Of a DNA stretch of 44,438 nt, positions 14,300 to 22,841 are shown piece by piece. The stretch is from an archaeon (lineage in GTDB: Archaea; Nanobdellota; Nanobdellia; SCGC-AAA011-G17; PNOQ01), in contig JABICB010000019.1 of NCBI GenBank assembly GCA_018652475.1, positions 1 to 44,438 of the forward strand, written 5' to 3'. Numbering within the stretch: position 1 is the first letter of the stretch; every line of letters begins with the position of its first letter. A model generated the notes under the pieces. It worked only from the letters and a program-made list of their open reading frames with translations. It did no database searches and was not told the DNA's origin. The translations under genes and the position numbers were made by a program.

Positions 14300-14706
14300 T
14301 TTAGATTTTTACAAATTTCACCAACAGTGGTGTATTTTAAAATTTTTCCTTTTGTTATTTTTGCACTTTCGATTGTTTCTGGTTTTATTTCACTAAATTC
14401 TTTTGGAATTCCAATGTAACACATGATATTTTTAAATGCTTTGATTCCTTTATCTTGCTTATATGGTAACATGCCCCTTATTGCTCTTCTTACAAATCTA
14501 TCTGGCATTTTTTTGAAAAATGGTCCTTTTTGAGGATTTCCTCTAGCTACTCTTTCTTTATATTTTATTAATATAGTTTTTTTATCCCCAGTAACTATAA
14601 TGTTTTCACAATTTACTATGTCTATCTTCTCTCCAAGTAATGCTCTCTTACTGATTACTGTTGCGAATCTTCCTAATATTAAATCTGTACCGTCTATTAA
14701 AACCAT
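14296..14706 (-). CDS. rpl13: large ribosomal subunit protein uL13
   Basis: The 136-residue protein shows uL13 features: the start IDGTDLILGRFATVISKRALLGE, NCENIIVTGDK, and the RGNPQKGPFFKKMPDRFVRR and AIRGMLPY region. It lies two bases after eL18 and overlaps uS9 by four bases. Confidence 0.97.
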   Translation of the reverse strand: MVLIDGTDLILGRFATVISKRALLGEKIDIVNCENIIVTGDKKTILIKYKERVARGNPQKGPFFKKMPDRFVRRAIRGMLPYKQDKGIKAFKNIMCYIGIPKEFSEIKPETIESAKITKGKILKYTTVGEICKNLK

Positions 14707-14707
14707 T

Positions 14708-15055
14708 TTAACATATTATCCTTAATTTTTTTCCTTTCGGATCTTCTTTTATTGCTTCTTGTATTGTCATCACTTTAACTTTTTCTCTTGCTGTTTCTGA
14801 AGCTTGAAATGCAGCAATTTTTAAAGTGTGTTCTAGTTCTCCATCCCCTAATAATTTTCCAGGAATAACAACTAATTCATCTTTGTTTGTTACTTTGTTT
14901 AATTTTGATAAGTTCACTTTTCTTTTTCTTCTAGTTGGTTTTTCTAGTTCTTTTGCTATAGCTTTCCATGCCGGAGCATTCTCTTTCTCAGAATGAACTT
15001 TTAATTCAACTATTAAGTTCTTCAAGTGTTCGTTTGTGTGATTTGCTTTTTTCAT
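14708..15055 (-). CDS. rpl18e: large ribosomal subunit protein eL18
   Basis: This archaeal/eukaryotic-specific ribosomal protein of 115 residues contains APAWKAIAKELEKPTRRKR, VNLSKLNK, and VVIPGKLLGDGELEHTLKIAAFQAS, all eL18 marks. It begins the eL18-uL13-uS9-rpoN segment directly downstream of a tRNA-Leu gene, an arrangement also known from haloarchaea. Confidence 0.96.
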   Translation of the reverse strand: MKKANHTNEHLKNLIVELKVHSEKENAPAWKAIAKELEKPTRRKRKVNLSKLNKVTNKDELVVIPGKLLGDGELEHTLKIAAFQASETAREKVKVMTIQEAIKEDPKGKKLRIIC

Positions 15056-15064
15056 TTTTTCTTA

Positions 15065-15148
15065 TGCGGAGGACAGGACTCGAACCTGCGTAGGCACTAA
15101 GCCACATGGGCCTTAACCATGTCCGTTTGACCACTCCGGCACCTCCGC
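15065..15148 (-). tRNA. tRNA-Leu (apparent anticodon AAG)
   Basis: The minus strand gives a class II leucine tRNA with acceptor stem GCGGAGG/CCTCCGC, discriminator A and the same variable arm (TGGCTTAGTGCCTACG) as the two other tRNA-Leu genes here. The anticodon stem CATGG/CCATG encloses loop TTAAGGC, so positions 34-36 are AAG. Archaeal decoders of CUU/CUC normally carry GAG. This loop differs from a standard GAG loop (TTGAGGC) only at position 34. It lies inside the ribosomal cluster between rpoD and eL18. Confidence 0.9.
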
Positions 15149-15159
15149 GCCAGGGATCT

Positions 15160-15945
15160 TTATATCTTTTTTGATTTTTTTAATGATTTGGTAAAATCAT
15201 CCAATTTGCTATTTAGTTTTTCAATAGCTGTTTTTAATATTATTTCTGGAGTTAATTGTCCAAATGATTCTATATTAAATATAAATGTGTTTTTTTCATA
15301 ACCAACTTCTAATAATTCTTTATTAATATTTCCACATGCTTCATATAAATTATTTTTTAATAATGCATCTTTGTTTAACTTTCCCTCTACAAATGCTTGT
15401 TTTGGAAAGTTATCTTTTAATTTATTGAATTGTTTGTGTTCATTATTTATTTTTAATACTGGTTTGTTTTTGTATGAAATGATTCCCGGGATGTGTTTTG
15501 CATGATCTTTTCCTATTCCTAAGATTGCTGTTGCCTCTAATTTTATTTTTTGTGTATCTATTAATTTTATTATTGGCATTTTTGGGAAAACAGATTTTAC
15601 GTTTTCATCTGGAGATTCTAGTTCTTCAGCATATACTGTTTTTGGTCCTTCTGCTTTTAGTGTTAAAGTTACTTGACAAAGCGGGCATCCTTCTCCCTTA
15701 CATTTACAATCTTCTTTGAAGTTATAAAAACTTAAATCAGTTGTTAGGGGATTTAATCCAATTCTGTGTGCAACTATCTCATCATATAATGCTGAATCAT
15801 TTGCAAAGAAGTTTACTTCATCTACTGCAAGAGTAGGTACTTCTGACATCATGATTCTTCTTAGTGCATTAGCATAAGAGTGATCTGCTTCAGTTAATTC
15901 AAAGATTAAATTTTGCTCTGTTTTTTCAAGTATTGTTAGTTTCAT
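15160..15945 (-). CDS. rpoD: DNA-directed RNA polymerase subunit D
   Basis: The 261-residue subunit is the homologue of bacterial alpha N-terminal domain and eukaryotic Rpb3, needed for polymerase assembly. The N-terminus (FELTEADHSYANALRRIMMSEVPTLAVDEV) is diagnostic. In the middle, CKCKGEGCPLC supplies four cysteines of the ferredoxin-like insert that binds an Fe-S cluster in several archaea. I chose the ATG at 15945 because the family starts with a short MKL-strand. Upstream codons overlap uS11. It follows uS11 with almost no gap. Confidence 0.95.
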   Translation of the reverse strand: MKLTILEKTEQNLIFELTEADHSYANALRRIMMSEVPTLAVDEVNFFANDSALYDEIVAHRIGLNPLTTDLSFYNFKEDCKCKGEGCPLCQVTLTLKAEGPKTVYAEELESPDENVKSVFPKMPIIKLIDTQKIKLEATAILGIGKDHAKHIPGIISYKNKPVLKINNEHKQFNKLKDNFPKQAFVEGKLNKDALLKNNLYEACGNINKELLEVGYEKNTFIFNIESFGQLTPEIILKTAIEKLNSKLDDFTKSLKKSKKI

Positions 15946-15946
15946 C

Positions 15947-16354
15947 TTATACTCTTCTTCCTCTTTTACCGCCTTTCTTTCGGCAACCATCATGTGGTAC
16001 TGGTGTAACTTCTGATATTTTTCCTATTTTAATTCCTGATCTTGCTAATGTTCTTACTGCTGCTTGAGCTCCAGCGCCAGTAGTCATTGGACCATTATGT
16101 CCGCCAGGTGCTCTTATTCTTAAATGTAAAGCATTGATTCCTTTATCTAATGCATTTTCAGCAACCATTTTTGCTGCATTCATTGCTGCAGTTGGACTGC
16201 TTTCTAATCTATGTGATTTTGTAACCATTCCACCAGAGGATTTAGTTATAGTTTCTGTACCAGTAATGTCAGTTACATGAATTATAGTATTATTATAAGA
16301 AGAATATATATGAGCTATTCCCCATCTTAATTTTTTCTTTTTACTCTGTTCCAT
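15947..16354 (-). CDS. rps11: small ribosomal subunit protein uS11
   Basis: The protein shows [65 protein letters not shown] and the C-terminal [18 protein letters not shown], all uS11 marks. The start at 16354 (MEQSKKKK) is the best fit. The longer frame adds 15 lysine-rich residues that only mirror the end of the uS4 gene. It overlaps the uS4 3' end by 14 bases. Confidence 0.96.
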   Translation of the reverse strand: MEQSKKKKLRWGIAHIYSSYNNTIIHVTDITGTETITKSSGGMVTKSHRLESSPTAAMNAAKMVAENALDKGINALHLRIRAPGGHNGPMTTGAGAQAAVRTLARSGIKIGKISEVTPVPHDGCRKKGGKRGRRV

Positions 16355-17021
16355 TTTCTTTCTCCTTTTTAACTGGTTTTTCTTCAGATTTTGATTCAAC
16401 TTTCACTTCTTCCTTTGTTTCAGTTGTTTTTAATTCTTCTTTAACTGGTTTTTCTTCAGATTTTGATTCAACTTTCACTTTGGTTTCTTTCTTTATTTCT
16501 TTAGTGTTTTCTATTGGTTTTTCTTCTACTATTCTTGCAAATGTTGAAGATGGTTTTAATGCAATCTGACTTTCTTCATTTGCTGAAACCATGTAAGAAG
16601 GTATTGTCACTTTTTTATTATTAATCATAATATGTCCATGAACAATCATTTGTCTAGCTTGATTAGCAGTGTTTGCTATTTTTTTCTTATGAACTTGTGT
16701 TTGTAATCTTCTATCTAAGAAATCTTTTGAAGTAAGATCCAAAATGTCTTCTATTTTTGCATCTTTTCCAATTAAATTATATTTTGTTAAACTTGCAAGT
16801 AAATTATCTTTTTCTAAGTTAGCTTGAGTAAAATTTTTAGCAGCAATTATTTTCTTAACTTGTGTTGTAACTTTTCTTAGTTTAGCAATACCTCTCCAAA
16901 TTTCTTGTTTATTTTTTAAACCGTACTCTTTAGTTAATTCCTTCTCTTCAACTATCCTTTCCTTTTGCCAAGGGTGAGAGGGCGTACTATATTGTTTTCC
17001 TTGTCTTTTTGTTTGTCCCAT
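16341..17021 (-). CDS. rps4: small ribosomal subunit protein uS4 with repeat-bearing C-terminal tail
   Basis: The first 170 residues are archaeal uS4: [20 protein letters not shown], the helical region, then the S4 RNA-binding domain [20 protein letters not shown] followed by [12 protein letters not shown]. After the usual end comes a low-complexity acidic/lysine tail of about 50 residues in which [12 protein letters not shown] occurs twice, encoded by a nearly perfect 41-base direct repeat. The tail is very likely disordered. It is part of the uS13-uS4-uS11-rpoD operon. Confidence 0.96.
   Translation of the reverse strand: MGQTKRQGKQYSTPSHPWQKERIVEEKELTKEYGLKNKQEIWRGIAKLRKVTTQVKKIIAAKNFTQANLEKDNLLASLTKYNLIGKDAKIEDILDLTSKDFLDRRLQTQVHKKKIANTANQARQMIVHGHIMINNKKVTIPSYMVSANEESQIALKPSSTFARIVEEKPIENTKEIKKETKVKVESKSEEKPVKEELKTTETKEEVKVESKSEEKPVKKEKENGTE
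16368..16480. repeat. direct repeat (2 copies, 72-base period) in the uS4 tail
   Basis: Copies at 16368-16408 and about 16440-16480 are identical over roughly 40 bases and 72 bases apart, i.e. exactly 24 codons, so the reading frame is preserved. Near identity at DNA level, not just protein level, suggests a recent duplication. Confidence 0.8.
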
Positions 17022-17034
17022 TCTTATTTGCTAC

Positions 17035-17511
17035 CTATTTTTTCTTTTTCTTAACACCAAGGCTCTTACCGCCTTTTTTGTTTCTAAAGTTTGATCTAGT
17101 TCTTTGTCCTCTTACAGGTAAGCCTACTGATAATCTTAATCCCCTGTAACTTTTTATTTTTTGTAATCTTTTATAATCAAATTCTTTTTGAAGTTTTAAA
17201 TCTATATTTACCAGATGTTTATCAGTTCCATCGTCTAAATCTTTTCTACGATTTAACATCCATTCAGGCATTCCTGCAGCACTTGGATTTTTTATGATCT
17301 CTTCAATTGAGTTTAATGTATTCTCATCAATGTCACCAATTTTTTCCGTATCTTTAAGTTTTAATACTGTACAAATTGCGTGAGATAGAGCGTGATTTAC
17401 TCCCCTTATTTTTTGTAATCCTCCATTTATAGTGGATTTACCGTTGATGTCAGTCATCAATATACGCACAACGTGCTTGAAATTTTTTTCGTTTTCGACC
17501 ATTTTACTCAT
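17035..17511 (-). CDS. rps13: small ribosomal subunit protein uS13
   Basis: The 158-residue protein starts with FKHVVRILMTDINGKSTING and contains the helix-two-turns-helix ALSHAICTVLKL and the basic C-terminus RGLRLSVGLPVRGQRTRSNFRNKKGG typical of archaeal/eukaryotic uS13. An internal ATG three codons on (17502) is an alternative start. It precedes uS4 with a 13-base gap. Confidence 0.96.
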   Translation of the reverse strand: MSKMVENEKNFKHVVRILMTDINGKSTINGGLQKIRGVNHALSHAICTVLKLKDTEKIGDIDENTLNSIEEIIKNPSAAGMPEWMLNRRKDLDDGTDKHLVNIDLKLQKEFDYKRLQKIKSYRGLRLSVGLPVRGQRTRSNFRNKKGGKSLGVKKKKK

Positions 17512-17557
17512 TAGTTGGTTTTTAGTGGGTTTAAAAATCTTTTGTTATTCTCATATA

Positions 17558-18133
17558 TTAAGCAGTAAAGATTTTGTGTTTGTCTTCGTTGTTTAATTCT
17601 ACAAGAATCCTTTTTAAAATTACATTTTTAGGATTAGGAACTAGTTTGACTCGCTCAGTTATATCGGCAAAAGATACAAAATCAGATTCTTCTCTTTCTT
17701 TTAAGATTTCCTCTGTATGTCTTTTTCCAATTCCTGGTAATAACTCTAATTGATGCATTCTCATATTTATTGGTCCTGCTTTATTAAAAAAGTTTAAAAA
17801 TTCTTCTTCCTTAGTGTCAATTAGTGTATTCACTGCGTCATCCAATTCCAACCTTGCTGTATTTGTTAATTTTGAAGGAGGTAATCTACCGATTATATGG
17901 TGTATTTTATCTCTTTTGCCTTCTCCAATATATACTTCTTCCAAGGGTTGTAGAAACTCGTCTTTTTTTGGAACTACTTCGAGTAGCGTAAATTTGTTAA
18001 GACCTATAGCTTGAGCTATTGCCGTCTTTTGATGTAACGGTCTCATATCTGTTGGATAACCATTTTTTAGGAAATCCAATATGAATGCTTTTTCCTCTCG
18101 CTCTATTTTCTTTCTTAACATTTTTAATCTCAA
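17558..18133 (-). CDS. DUF655 family protein
   Basis: The 191-residue protein belongs to DUF655, an archaeal family with a beta-rich N-terminal part (EEKAFILDFLKNGYPTDMRPLHQK, VYIGEGKRDKIHHIIGRLP) and a C-terminal helix-hairpin-helix domain (MRMHQLELLPGIGKRHTEEIL). Such HhH elements bind nucleic acid non-specifically. The gene regularly neighbours rpoF and eL21 in archaea, as here, so a role in RNA metabolism is inferred. The exact activity is unknown. Confidence 0.88.
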   Translation of the reverse strand: MRLKMLRKKIEREEKAFILDFLKNGYPTDMRPLHQKTAIAQAIGLNKFTLLEVVPKKDEFLQPLEEVYIGEGKRDKIHHIIGRLPPSKLTNTARLELDDAVNTLIDTKEEEFLNFFNKAGPINMRMHQLELLPGIGKRHTEEILKEREESDFVSFADITERVKLVPNPKNVILKRILVELNNEDKHKIFTA

Positions 18134-18141
18134 TATTTTTA

Positions 18142-18471
18142 TTATGCATATTTTTTCACTGTATCTAATATTTTTTGTAGATCTTCTGGTTTCAAAGTTA
18201 GATTTTCACCAGATAAAATTGTTCTTAAACTGTCTAAATCAATAGGCATAACGTTCAATATTAATGTGATGTGATATTCTGATAATCTTGTCAAATCTAA
18301 TTCTTCAAGATCTTTTCTTAGTTCATTATTTTTTTTGTCTTTTGTCACTATATTTAGAAATTCTTCTACTTTTTTCCCTCTGAAATTTAGTTCTTTATCT
18401 CTATCTTTTATTTCAACTAATTTATCTTTCATTTCTACAGTGCTTAAAGATTTTTTTGATATTATTTCCAT
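18142..18471 (-). CDS. rpoF: DNA-directed RNA polymerase subunit F
   Basis: The 109-residue protein is RpoF (Rpb4 homologue), which with subunit E forms the RNA polymerase stalk. The pattern VEEFLNIVTKDKKNN, LEELDLTRLSEYHITLILNVMPIDLDSLRTIL and a short terminal helix matches the HRDC-like fold. Position between eL21 and DUF655 is the conserved archaeal arrangement. RpoE is not in the window. Confidence 0.9.
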   Translation of the reverse strand: MEIISKKSLSTVEMKDKLVEIKDRDKELNFRGKKVEEFLNIVTKDKKNNELRKDLEELDLTRLSEYHITLILNVMPIDLDSLRTILSGENLTLKPEDLQKILDTVKKYA

Positions 18472-18472
18472 T

Positions 18473-18763
18473 TTATGCTTTTCTTAGATGAATTGGGTGG
18501 GATAATAATTTTTTCTTTTTATTTCCATCTTTAATGTCAACGTAATAATTTGATCCCTGTTTACCATTAATTACTCCGGCTTTCCCATAAAATCTTGGGT
18601 GAAAGGATCCTTTTTGTACTGCTGGCTCTAAAACAAGATAAACTTTTTCTCCATCTTCAAACTTGTGTGCAAATTTGCTAACGCTAATTTTCCCTTTAGT
18701 TCTAACTGTTTTTCTAAGCTTAGCTCTTGTTTTTCTTCTAAATCCACCTATTCTAGTTACCAT
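18473..18763 (-). CDS. rpl21e: large ribosomal subunit protein eL21
   Basis: The 96-residue protein begins RIGGFRRKTRAKLRKTVRTKGKIS and continues with the SH3-like core DGEKVYLVLEPAVQKGSFHPRFYGKAGVI, diagnostic for eL21. It is the first gene of the minus-strand ribosomal cluster, ending one base before rpoF starts. Confidence 0.96.
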   Translation of the reverse strand: MVTRIGGFRRKTRAKLRKTVRTKGKISVSKFAHKFEDGEKVYLVLEPAVQKGSFHPRFYGKAGVINGKQGSNYYVDIKDGNKKKKLLSHPIHLRKA

Positions 18764-18810
18764 TTTATTCTATTTAGTCCTATTCAGTCTATTTATAAAT
18801 GTTTTTATAA

Positions 18811-20778
18811 TTAAATTTTTTTTAATATATTTTCTAATGTCTTGTTTGTCAAGACAAATATATTTTTTCCCGAATTTGTCTCGATATTTTTTTTATTTGT
18901 AGTTACTTCTATTTTTAATTCGTATTTTTTTTGATTAGTTAATGTTAGTACTATTTTTTTGAAATCATCTACCTTATTTATCATGTCTTCAGTAAATTTT
19001 CCAATTAACTTTTTTAGTACTGATAATTGTATGGGGTCAAGATCTTCAAAATTTATTAATTCTATTAAATTTTTTCCTAAAATTATTGATTTGTTTAATT
19101 GTTTTACTACATAAGGTCCTTCTTTTTCATATCCTAATCTGTAGTAATATTCTTTTACTCCTACTCCAGAAATTACTACCATTTTTTTTTTCTTTCTTTC
19201 TTTGGCTATATTTTCTGCCCTTTTCATTAATTTTTTACCCCATCCTCTGTGTTGGACATTCCCTTCTGCACCTATTGATGTTGCAGTTCCATACACATGA
19301 AGTTCTCTGATTAATGCACTTTTAGAAGTAATTTCTTTTCTTAATGATTCTGAAGGAAATCTCATTCGTACAAATCCTATTAATATATTATTTTCAATAT
19401 CTTCTGCCGAAATAAAAAATTCTTTTCCACCTGAGGCATCATATTCATTAATTAATAGTTCAACTTTGTCCCAATTAATTTTTTTATCTCTTGGCTCCCT
19501 ACATCTAATACAATTACATTCAAAATTTTCTTTGTTTGTTATGTACTGCCTGAAGTTAGTCATTTCTACTCCTGCAGTCCATTGTTTGGTAGGTATATCT
19601 CTCTGAATTCTCATAATTCTACAATAATTTGGAACTTCTTTTTTGAATTCTATAATTATTTCTGCAGCTTTTTTTGCATTCAAGGGTTCAAACTTTCCTG
19701 ATTTATATTCATCATATAATAATGTTCCTTCGCTAACCATTGTAGGGTAAATTTTTAACATATCTGGTCGGAAATCTTTATTTGAAAATAAGTTTTTCAT
19801 TCCCTCAATATCTCTTTTTTTATCAGTTAATGGCAACCCTGGCATGTAATGTCCTGCAACTTTAAATCCTAAGTCTTTTAATTGTCTAATTGATTTTTTT
19901 GTATCTTCTACAGTGTGTCCACGATTAACTTTTTTTATAACATCTTCATATACACTCTGTATTCCTAACTCAATTCTTGTACAACCTAATTTTAACATTT
20001 GGTGTCCATGTTTTGTGAATCCATAATCTGGTTTGGTTTCTATGCATAATGCAACACATCTAATCTTCGCAGTTTCATTTTTTATTTGTTCTTCTTCTAA
20101 ATTACATTCACCTTTTATTGCTAATAATTTTTCTTGAATTCTTTTTGTTCTGTCTTTATCTTCAAAATTCAAGGTTGGTAATTCGTAAAATTCTTTAAAT
20201 TTCAGATAATTCAATTCTCCATCCTTATTAAAAAACAATTCTGAGAAATCATTTAATGCTTTAAAGGAGTATTTTGTAAATTCTTCTTGATATTCTAACT
20301 CGAAGGCAGGAAATGTTCCACCCATGAATATTAATTCTATTTTATCAAACTCATGACCTAATAATGCGTATTGTTCTAATCTATTAAAAATTTGAAGGTA
20401 AGGGTCAAAGTGATTTCTTATTCCCCTCATTGTTGCAGGTTCTCCTCCCGTATATGATTGAGGAACATTACCAAATTTACTATTGGGTCCCCCTGGGCAA
20501 TAAATACATTTTCCATGCGGACAAGGAATTGGTTTGGTCATTAAGGCTACTGGCGCAACTCCAGACATACTCCTTACTGGTTTAGTTAACATAAATTTTT
20601 TTAATTCTGATATTTTTTCATTTGGTGCATTAATCAATATTTCAATAATGCTTGGAAATTTTGTGGGATTATATTCTTTTGCAAGTTTATCTCTTAGTTG
20701 CATCACTTCCTTTTTTGTAGAAATTTTTCTTATTATTATTTCTTTTGCTACTAGTTTGCAAAACTCTATAGTTTCCAT
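18811..20778 (-). CDS. elp3: Elp3 tRNA U34 acetyltransferase with C-terminal extension
   Basis: Elp3 places carboxymethyl-type modifications on wobble uridines, using a radical-SAM cluster and an acetyl-CoA-binding GNAT domain. Visible are the Fe-S motif CPHGKCIYC (near 85), GGEPATMRGIRNHFDPYLQ, GCTRIELGIQSVYEDVI, HYMPGLPLTD and the GNAT part with GTATSIGAEGNVQHRGWGKKLM and YYYRLGYEKEGPYVVK. The usual protein ends there, at 520-550 residues. This one has 655, with about 95 extra residues rich in Lys, Asn and Thr after the GNAT domain. The start at 20778 has no nearby ribosome-binding site. Confidence 0.93.
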   Translation of the reverse strand: METIEFCKLVAKEIIIRKISTKKEVMQLRDKLAKEYNPTKFPSIIEILINAPNEKISELKKFMLTKPVRSMSGVAPVALMTKPIPCPHGKCIYCPGGPNSKFGNVPQSYTGGEPATMRGIRNHFDPYLQIFNRLEQYALLGHEFDKIELIFMGGTFPAFELEYQEEFTKYSFKALNDFSELFFNKDGELNYLKFKEFYELPTLNFEDKDRTKRIQEKLLAIKGECNLEEEQIKNETAKIRCVALCIETKPDYGFTKHGHQMLKLGCTRIELGIQSVYEDVIKKVNRGHTVEDTKKSIRQLKDLGFKVAGHYMPGLPLTDKKRDIEGMKNLFSNKDFRPDMLKIYPTMVSEGTLLYDEYKSGKFEPLNAKKAAEIIIEFKKEVPNYCRIMRIQRDIPTKQWTAGVEMTNFRQYITNKENFECNCIRCREPRDKKINWDKVELLINEYDASGGKEFFISAEDIENNILIGFVRMRFPSESLRKEITSKSALIRELHVYGTATSIGAEGNVQHRGWGKKLMKRAENIAKERKKKKMVVISGVGVKEYYYRLGYEKEGPYVVKQLNKSIILGKNLIELINFEDLDPIQLSVLKKLIGKFTEDMINKVDDFKKIVLTLTNQKKYELKIEVTTNKKNIETNSGKNIFVLTNKTLENILKKI

Positions 20779-20798
20779 ACTTTTTTCTAAATAGTAAC

Positions 20799-20809
20799 CT
20801 TTAAAAGTT
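20799..20809 (+). promoter_or_regulatory. TATA box of SRP RNA
   Basis: The sequence CCTTTAAAAGT lies about 26 bases upstream of the inferred SRP RNA 5' end, the expected distance for an archaeal promoter. Confidence 0.6.
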
Positions 20810-20829
20810 ATTTGGGTAATAAAAGTTAA

Positions 20830-21098
20830 GTAGGCTAGACCGGGTAGTTAGCTCTTACTTGTTACCACAAATGAGCTTTATGTGGGGTTGAAGCTTAGTT
20901 GAGGTATAAGATTCAATGAGTAGTCTTAACTCGTACGTTGATACTCTGCCCTATTTGGCGGGTGTTTTGGAGAACCAAGTCAGACCAGGAATGGAGCAGC
21001 TTTAATCTTTAATATTCGTGCTTTTAGGATCCAGAGAGGAGGAAAAGTTAAGATCAAGCTATTTGCTGGGTTTTATATCGATTACTGGGCATGCCTAC
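20830..21098 (+). ncRNA. ffs: 7S signal recognition particle RNA
   Basis: About 269 bases without a credible gene begin GTAGGC and end GCCTAC, closing helix 1. Inside is the conserved helix 8 element GTCAGACC-AGGAA-TGGAGCAGC, matching the GGAA tetraloop and the asymmetric loop bound by SRP54. SRP54 and FtsY are encoded 7-8 kb downstream. A TATA box precedes it and TTTTT follows. Exact ends are inferred from pairing. Together these form the co-translational protein export pathway. Confidence 0.87.
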
Positions 21099-21100
21099 AC

Positions 21101-21105
21101 TTTTT
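21101..21105 (+). terminator. T-run terminator after SRP RNA
   Basis: TTTTT follows the closing helix of the SRP RNA directly. It overlaps the last bases of the convergent minus-strand gene. Confidence 0.45.
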
Positions 21106-21571
21106 ATTCTGCTAAACTAGAAATAGTTTCACTTAAATTTTCTATTATTAAACCATACATTTTTTCTATAATTGATTCATAAATAGCTTCCTTTAGGGGC
21201 CCTGAACAAGAATCTAAGATACTACTTGTTTCCATTATATTCGTATTTTCTAAAAGTTCACACTTCATACCCTTTCCTTCGAATGAGTTTATTATTTCTG
21301 ATCCTGCATTTTGATCAACAGTGACTAATGTTATATGAATAATGCATAGTTCATTTTGTTTTCCTTCAATGTTGTATCTGAATAAATTATTATCTTCAGT
21401 AGTTGTAACTTTGGCAGTTTTACAATTTTCCAAAGCAGAATTAAAACAAGTCATATCTTCCTTACAATCTTTTTCATAATTTATAAAAAAGATTGTTGTA
21501 GAAATAATTAATATTAAAATTACTATTAAAAAATTTGATTTGGGATATGATTTTTTTTTAACTCTTTTCAT
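21104..21571 (-). CDS. membrane-anchored protein of unknown function
   Basis: The 155-residue protein has a basic N-terminus (KRVKKKSYPK), one transmembrane helix (about 14-30) and an outward domain with six or so cysteines (DCKEDMTC, ENCKT, ELCIIH, MKCELL, DSCSG), suggesting disulfides. The C-terminal helix ENLSETISSLAE is amphipathic. I recognise no family. It lies just downstream of dnaG on the same strand with a 40-base gap and may be cotranscribed. Confidence 0.65.
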   Translation of the reverse strand: MKRVKKKSYPKSNFLIVILILIISTTIFFINYEKDCKEDMTCFNSALENCKTAKVTTTEDNNLFRYNIEGKQNELCIIHITLVTVDQNAGSEIINSFEGKGMKCELLENTNIMETSSILDSCSGPLKEAIYESIIEKMYGLIIENLSETISSLAE

Positions 21572-21611
21572 ATCCCAAAATTGGAAATTATCTTTTATAA
21601 TTGTTTTGGTT

Positions 21612-22841
21612 TCATATATCTTCTTTTATTGAAATTTTAACAGATCTAGACATTGAACTAGGTACTTTAGTGTCCATTGCAATTAAGTGTTTAATCTTAC
21701 TTTTTTCTGCAACCTTCACTAAGTCTCTATCTATAGTTCCATCAAATACTACTGAATGAATAGTTGTTCCCAAATTCTTTATTGTAGTAGTTAATTCTGA
21801 TGTTGGTACTTTCCCAAGTATATTCTGCTCTTCATCCAAAAGATAAGCTCCCCTTGTTCCAGTCAAAGTTTTTAACATATCGCCAAATTCCTTACTTTCT
21901 GTTTTGTTCAATTTTGTTTTTGTTTGTATTCTATCAGTTTTTCTATAAGGTTTCTTTTTCTCATTTGATTTTTTTGTCAGTTTCGGTTTTTGATCATCCT
22001 TTCTACCTTTCTTCTGATCTAGTTTTAAATCTTTAACTGAGATTTGGCTTCTTAATGCTTTGTTAAGTTCTTTACTAGTTAGTTCTTCAACTTCCTTTCC
22101 ATCTGGAGCTTTTGTTACAAAATCAATATCTGCATTTTCAATTAAATCTTTAATAATCAGATCTCCCCCTCTATCTCCGTCAACAAAAGCAGTTATTGTT
22201 TTTGTTTTACTTAATTCAATTATTGTATCTGGAATATTAGAACCATTCATGGCGATTGCATTTTTTATTCCATGTTTAAGTAAATTCAAAACATCTGCTC
22301 TTCCTTCTACAACTATAATTTCTTCATAGTCGTCTAATCCAGGACATGCAGCTAATTTATCCTTACCATATTTAATTACTCCCATCATTCTAACTGAATG
22401 AAATACTTCATCAGTTAATTCTTTTGAATCTGGTAATGTTTCTTCTGTTAAATTTTTTAATAATTCTTTTGCTCTGTCTATAACAAAACTTCTTTTAGAG
22501 ATTCTTACATCTTCGATTCCAGTTACATTAACTTTTGCAATACAAGGTCCAATTTTATCTATTGTTTCAAGTGCTGCTCCAATCACTGCTGTTTCTGCTT
22601 TATCTAGGCTAGAAGGTATATCTATGTTTCCAATAGATTTTCTGTTTTTTGAACTCGTATTTACTTCTATTCTACCTATCTTTCCATTTTTTTGTAATTC
22701 TCTTAATTCTAAATCTGAGCCCAATAGGCCCTCTGTTTGTCCGAATATAGCTCCAATTACATCAGGTCTCTCTACATTTCCTTCAATTGAAATGTCTGCG
22801 TGAACTATGTATTTTGCAGCTGATATGCTTATTTTTCCCAT
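21612..22841 (-). CDS. dnaG: DnaG primase-like protein (archaeal)
   Basis: The 409-residue protein is the archaeal DnaG, which in several archaea associates with the exosome and RNA degradation rather than replication priming. The N-terminal domain begins KISISAAKYIVHADISIEGNVERPDVIGAIFGQTEGLLG. The Toprim domain shows EGRADVLNLLKHGIKNAIAMNG and AFVDGDRGGD with the metal-binding acidic residues. A lysine-rich linker (about 280-310) precedes a conserved C-terminal domain. Length and order match the family. Confidence 0.93.
   Translation of the reverse strand: MGKISISAAKYIVHADISIEGNVERPDVIGAIFGQTEGLLGSDLELRELQKNGKIGRIEVNTSSKNRKSIGNIDIPSSLDKAETAVIGAALETIDKIGPCIAKVNVTGIEDVRISKRSFVIDRAKELLKNLTEETLPDSKELTDEVFHSVRMMGVIKYGKDKLAACPGLDDYEEIIVVEGRADVLNLLKHGIKNAIAMNGSNIPDTIIELSKTKTITAFVDGDRGGDLIIKDLIENADIDFVTKAPDGKEVEELTSKELNKALRSQISVKDLKLDQKKGRKDDQKPKLTKKSNEKKKPYRKTDRIQTKTKLNKTESKEFGDMLKTLTGTRGAYLLDEEQNILGKVPTSELTTTIKNLGTTIHSVVFDGTIDRDLVKVAEKSKIKHLIAMDTKVPSSMSRSVKISIKEDI

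Noticed and set aside
15065-15148. Reading this tRNA as Leu(UAA)
   Set aside because: TTAAGGC contains TAA, but the symmetrical 7-base loop closed by CATGG/CCATG places A-A-G at 34-36. The TAA reading would need a shifted stem that does not pair.
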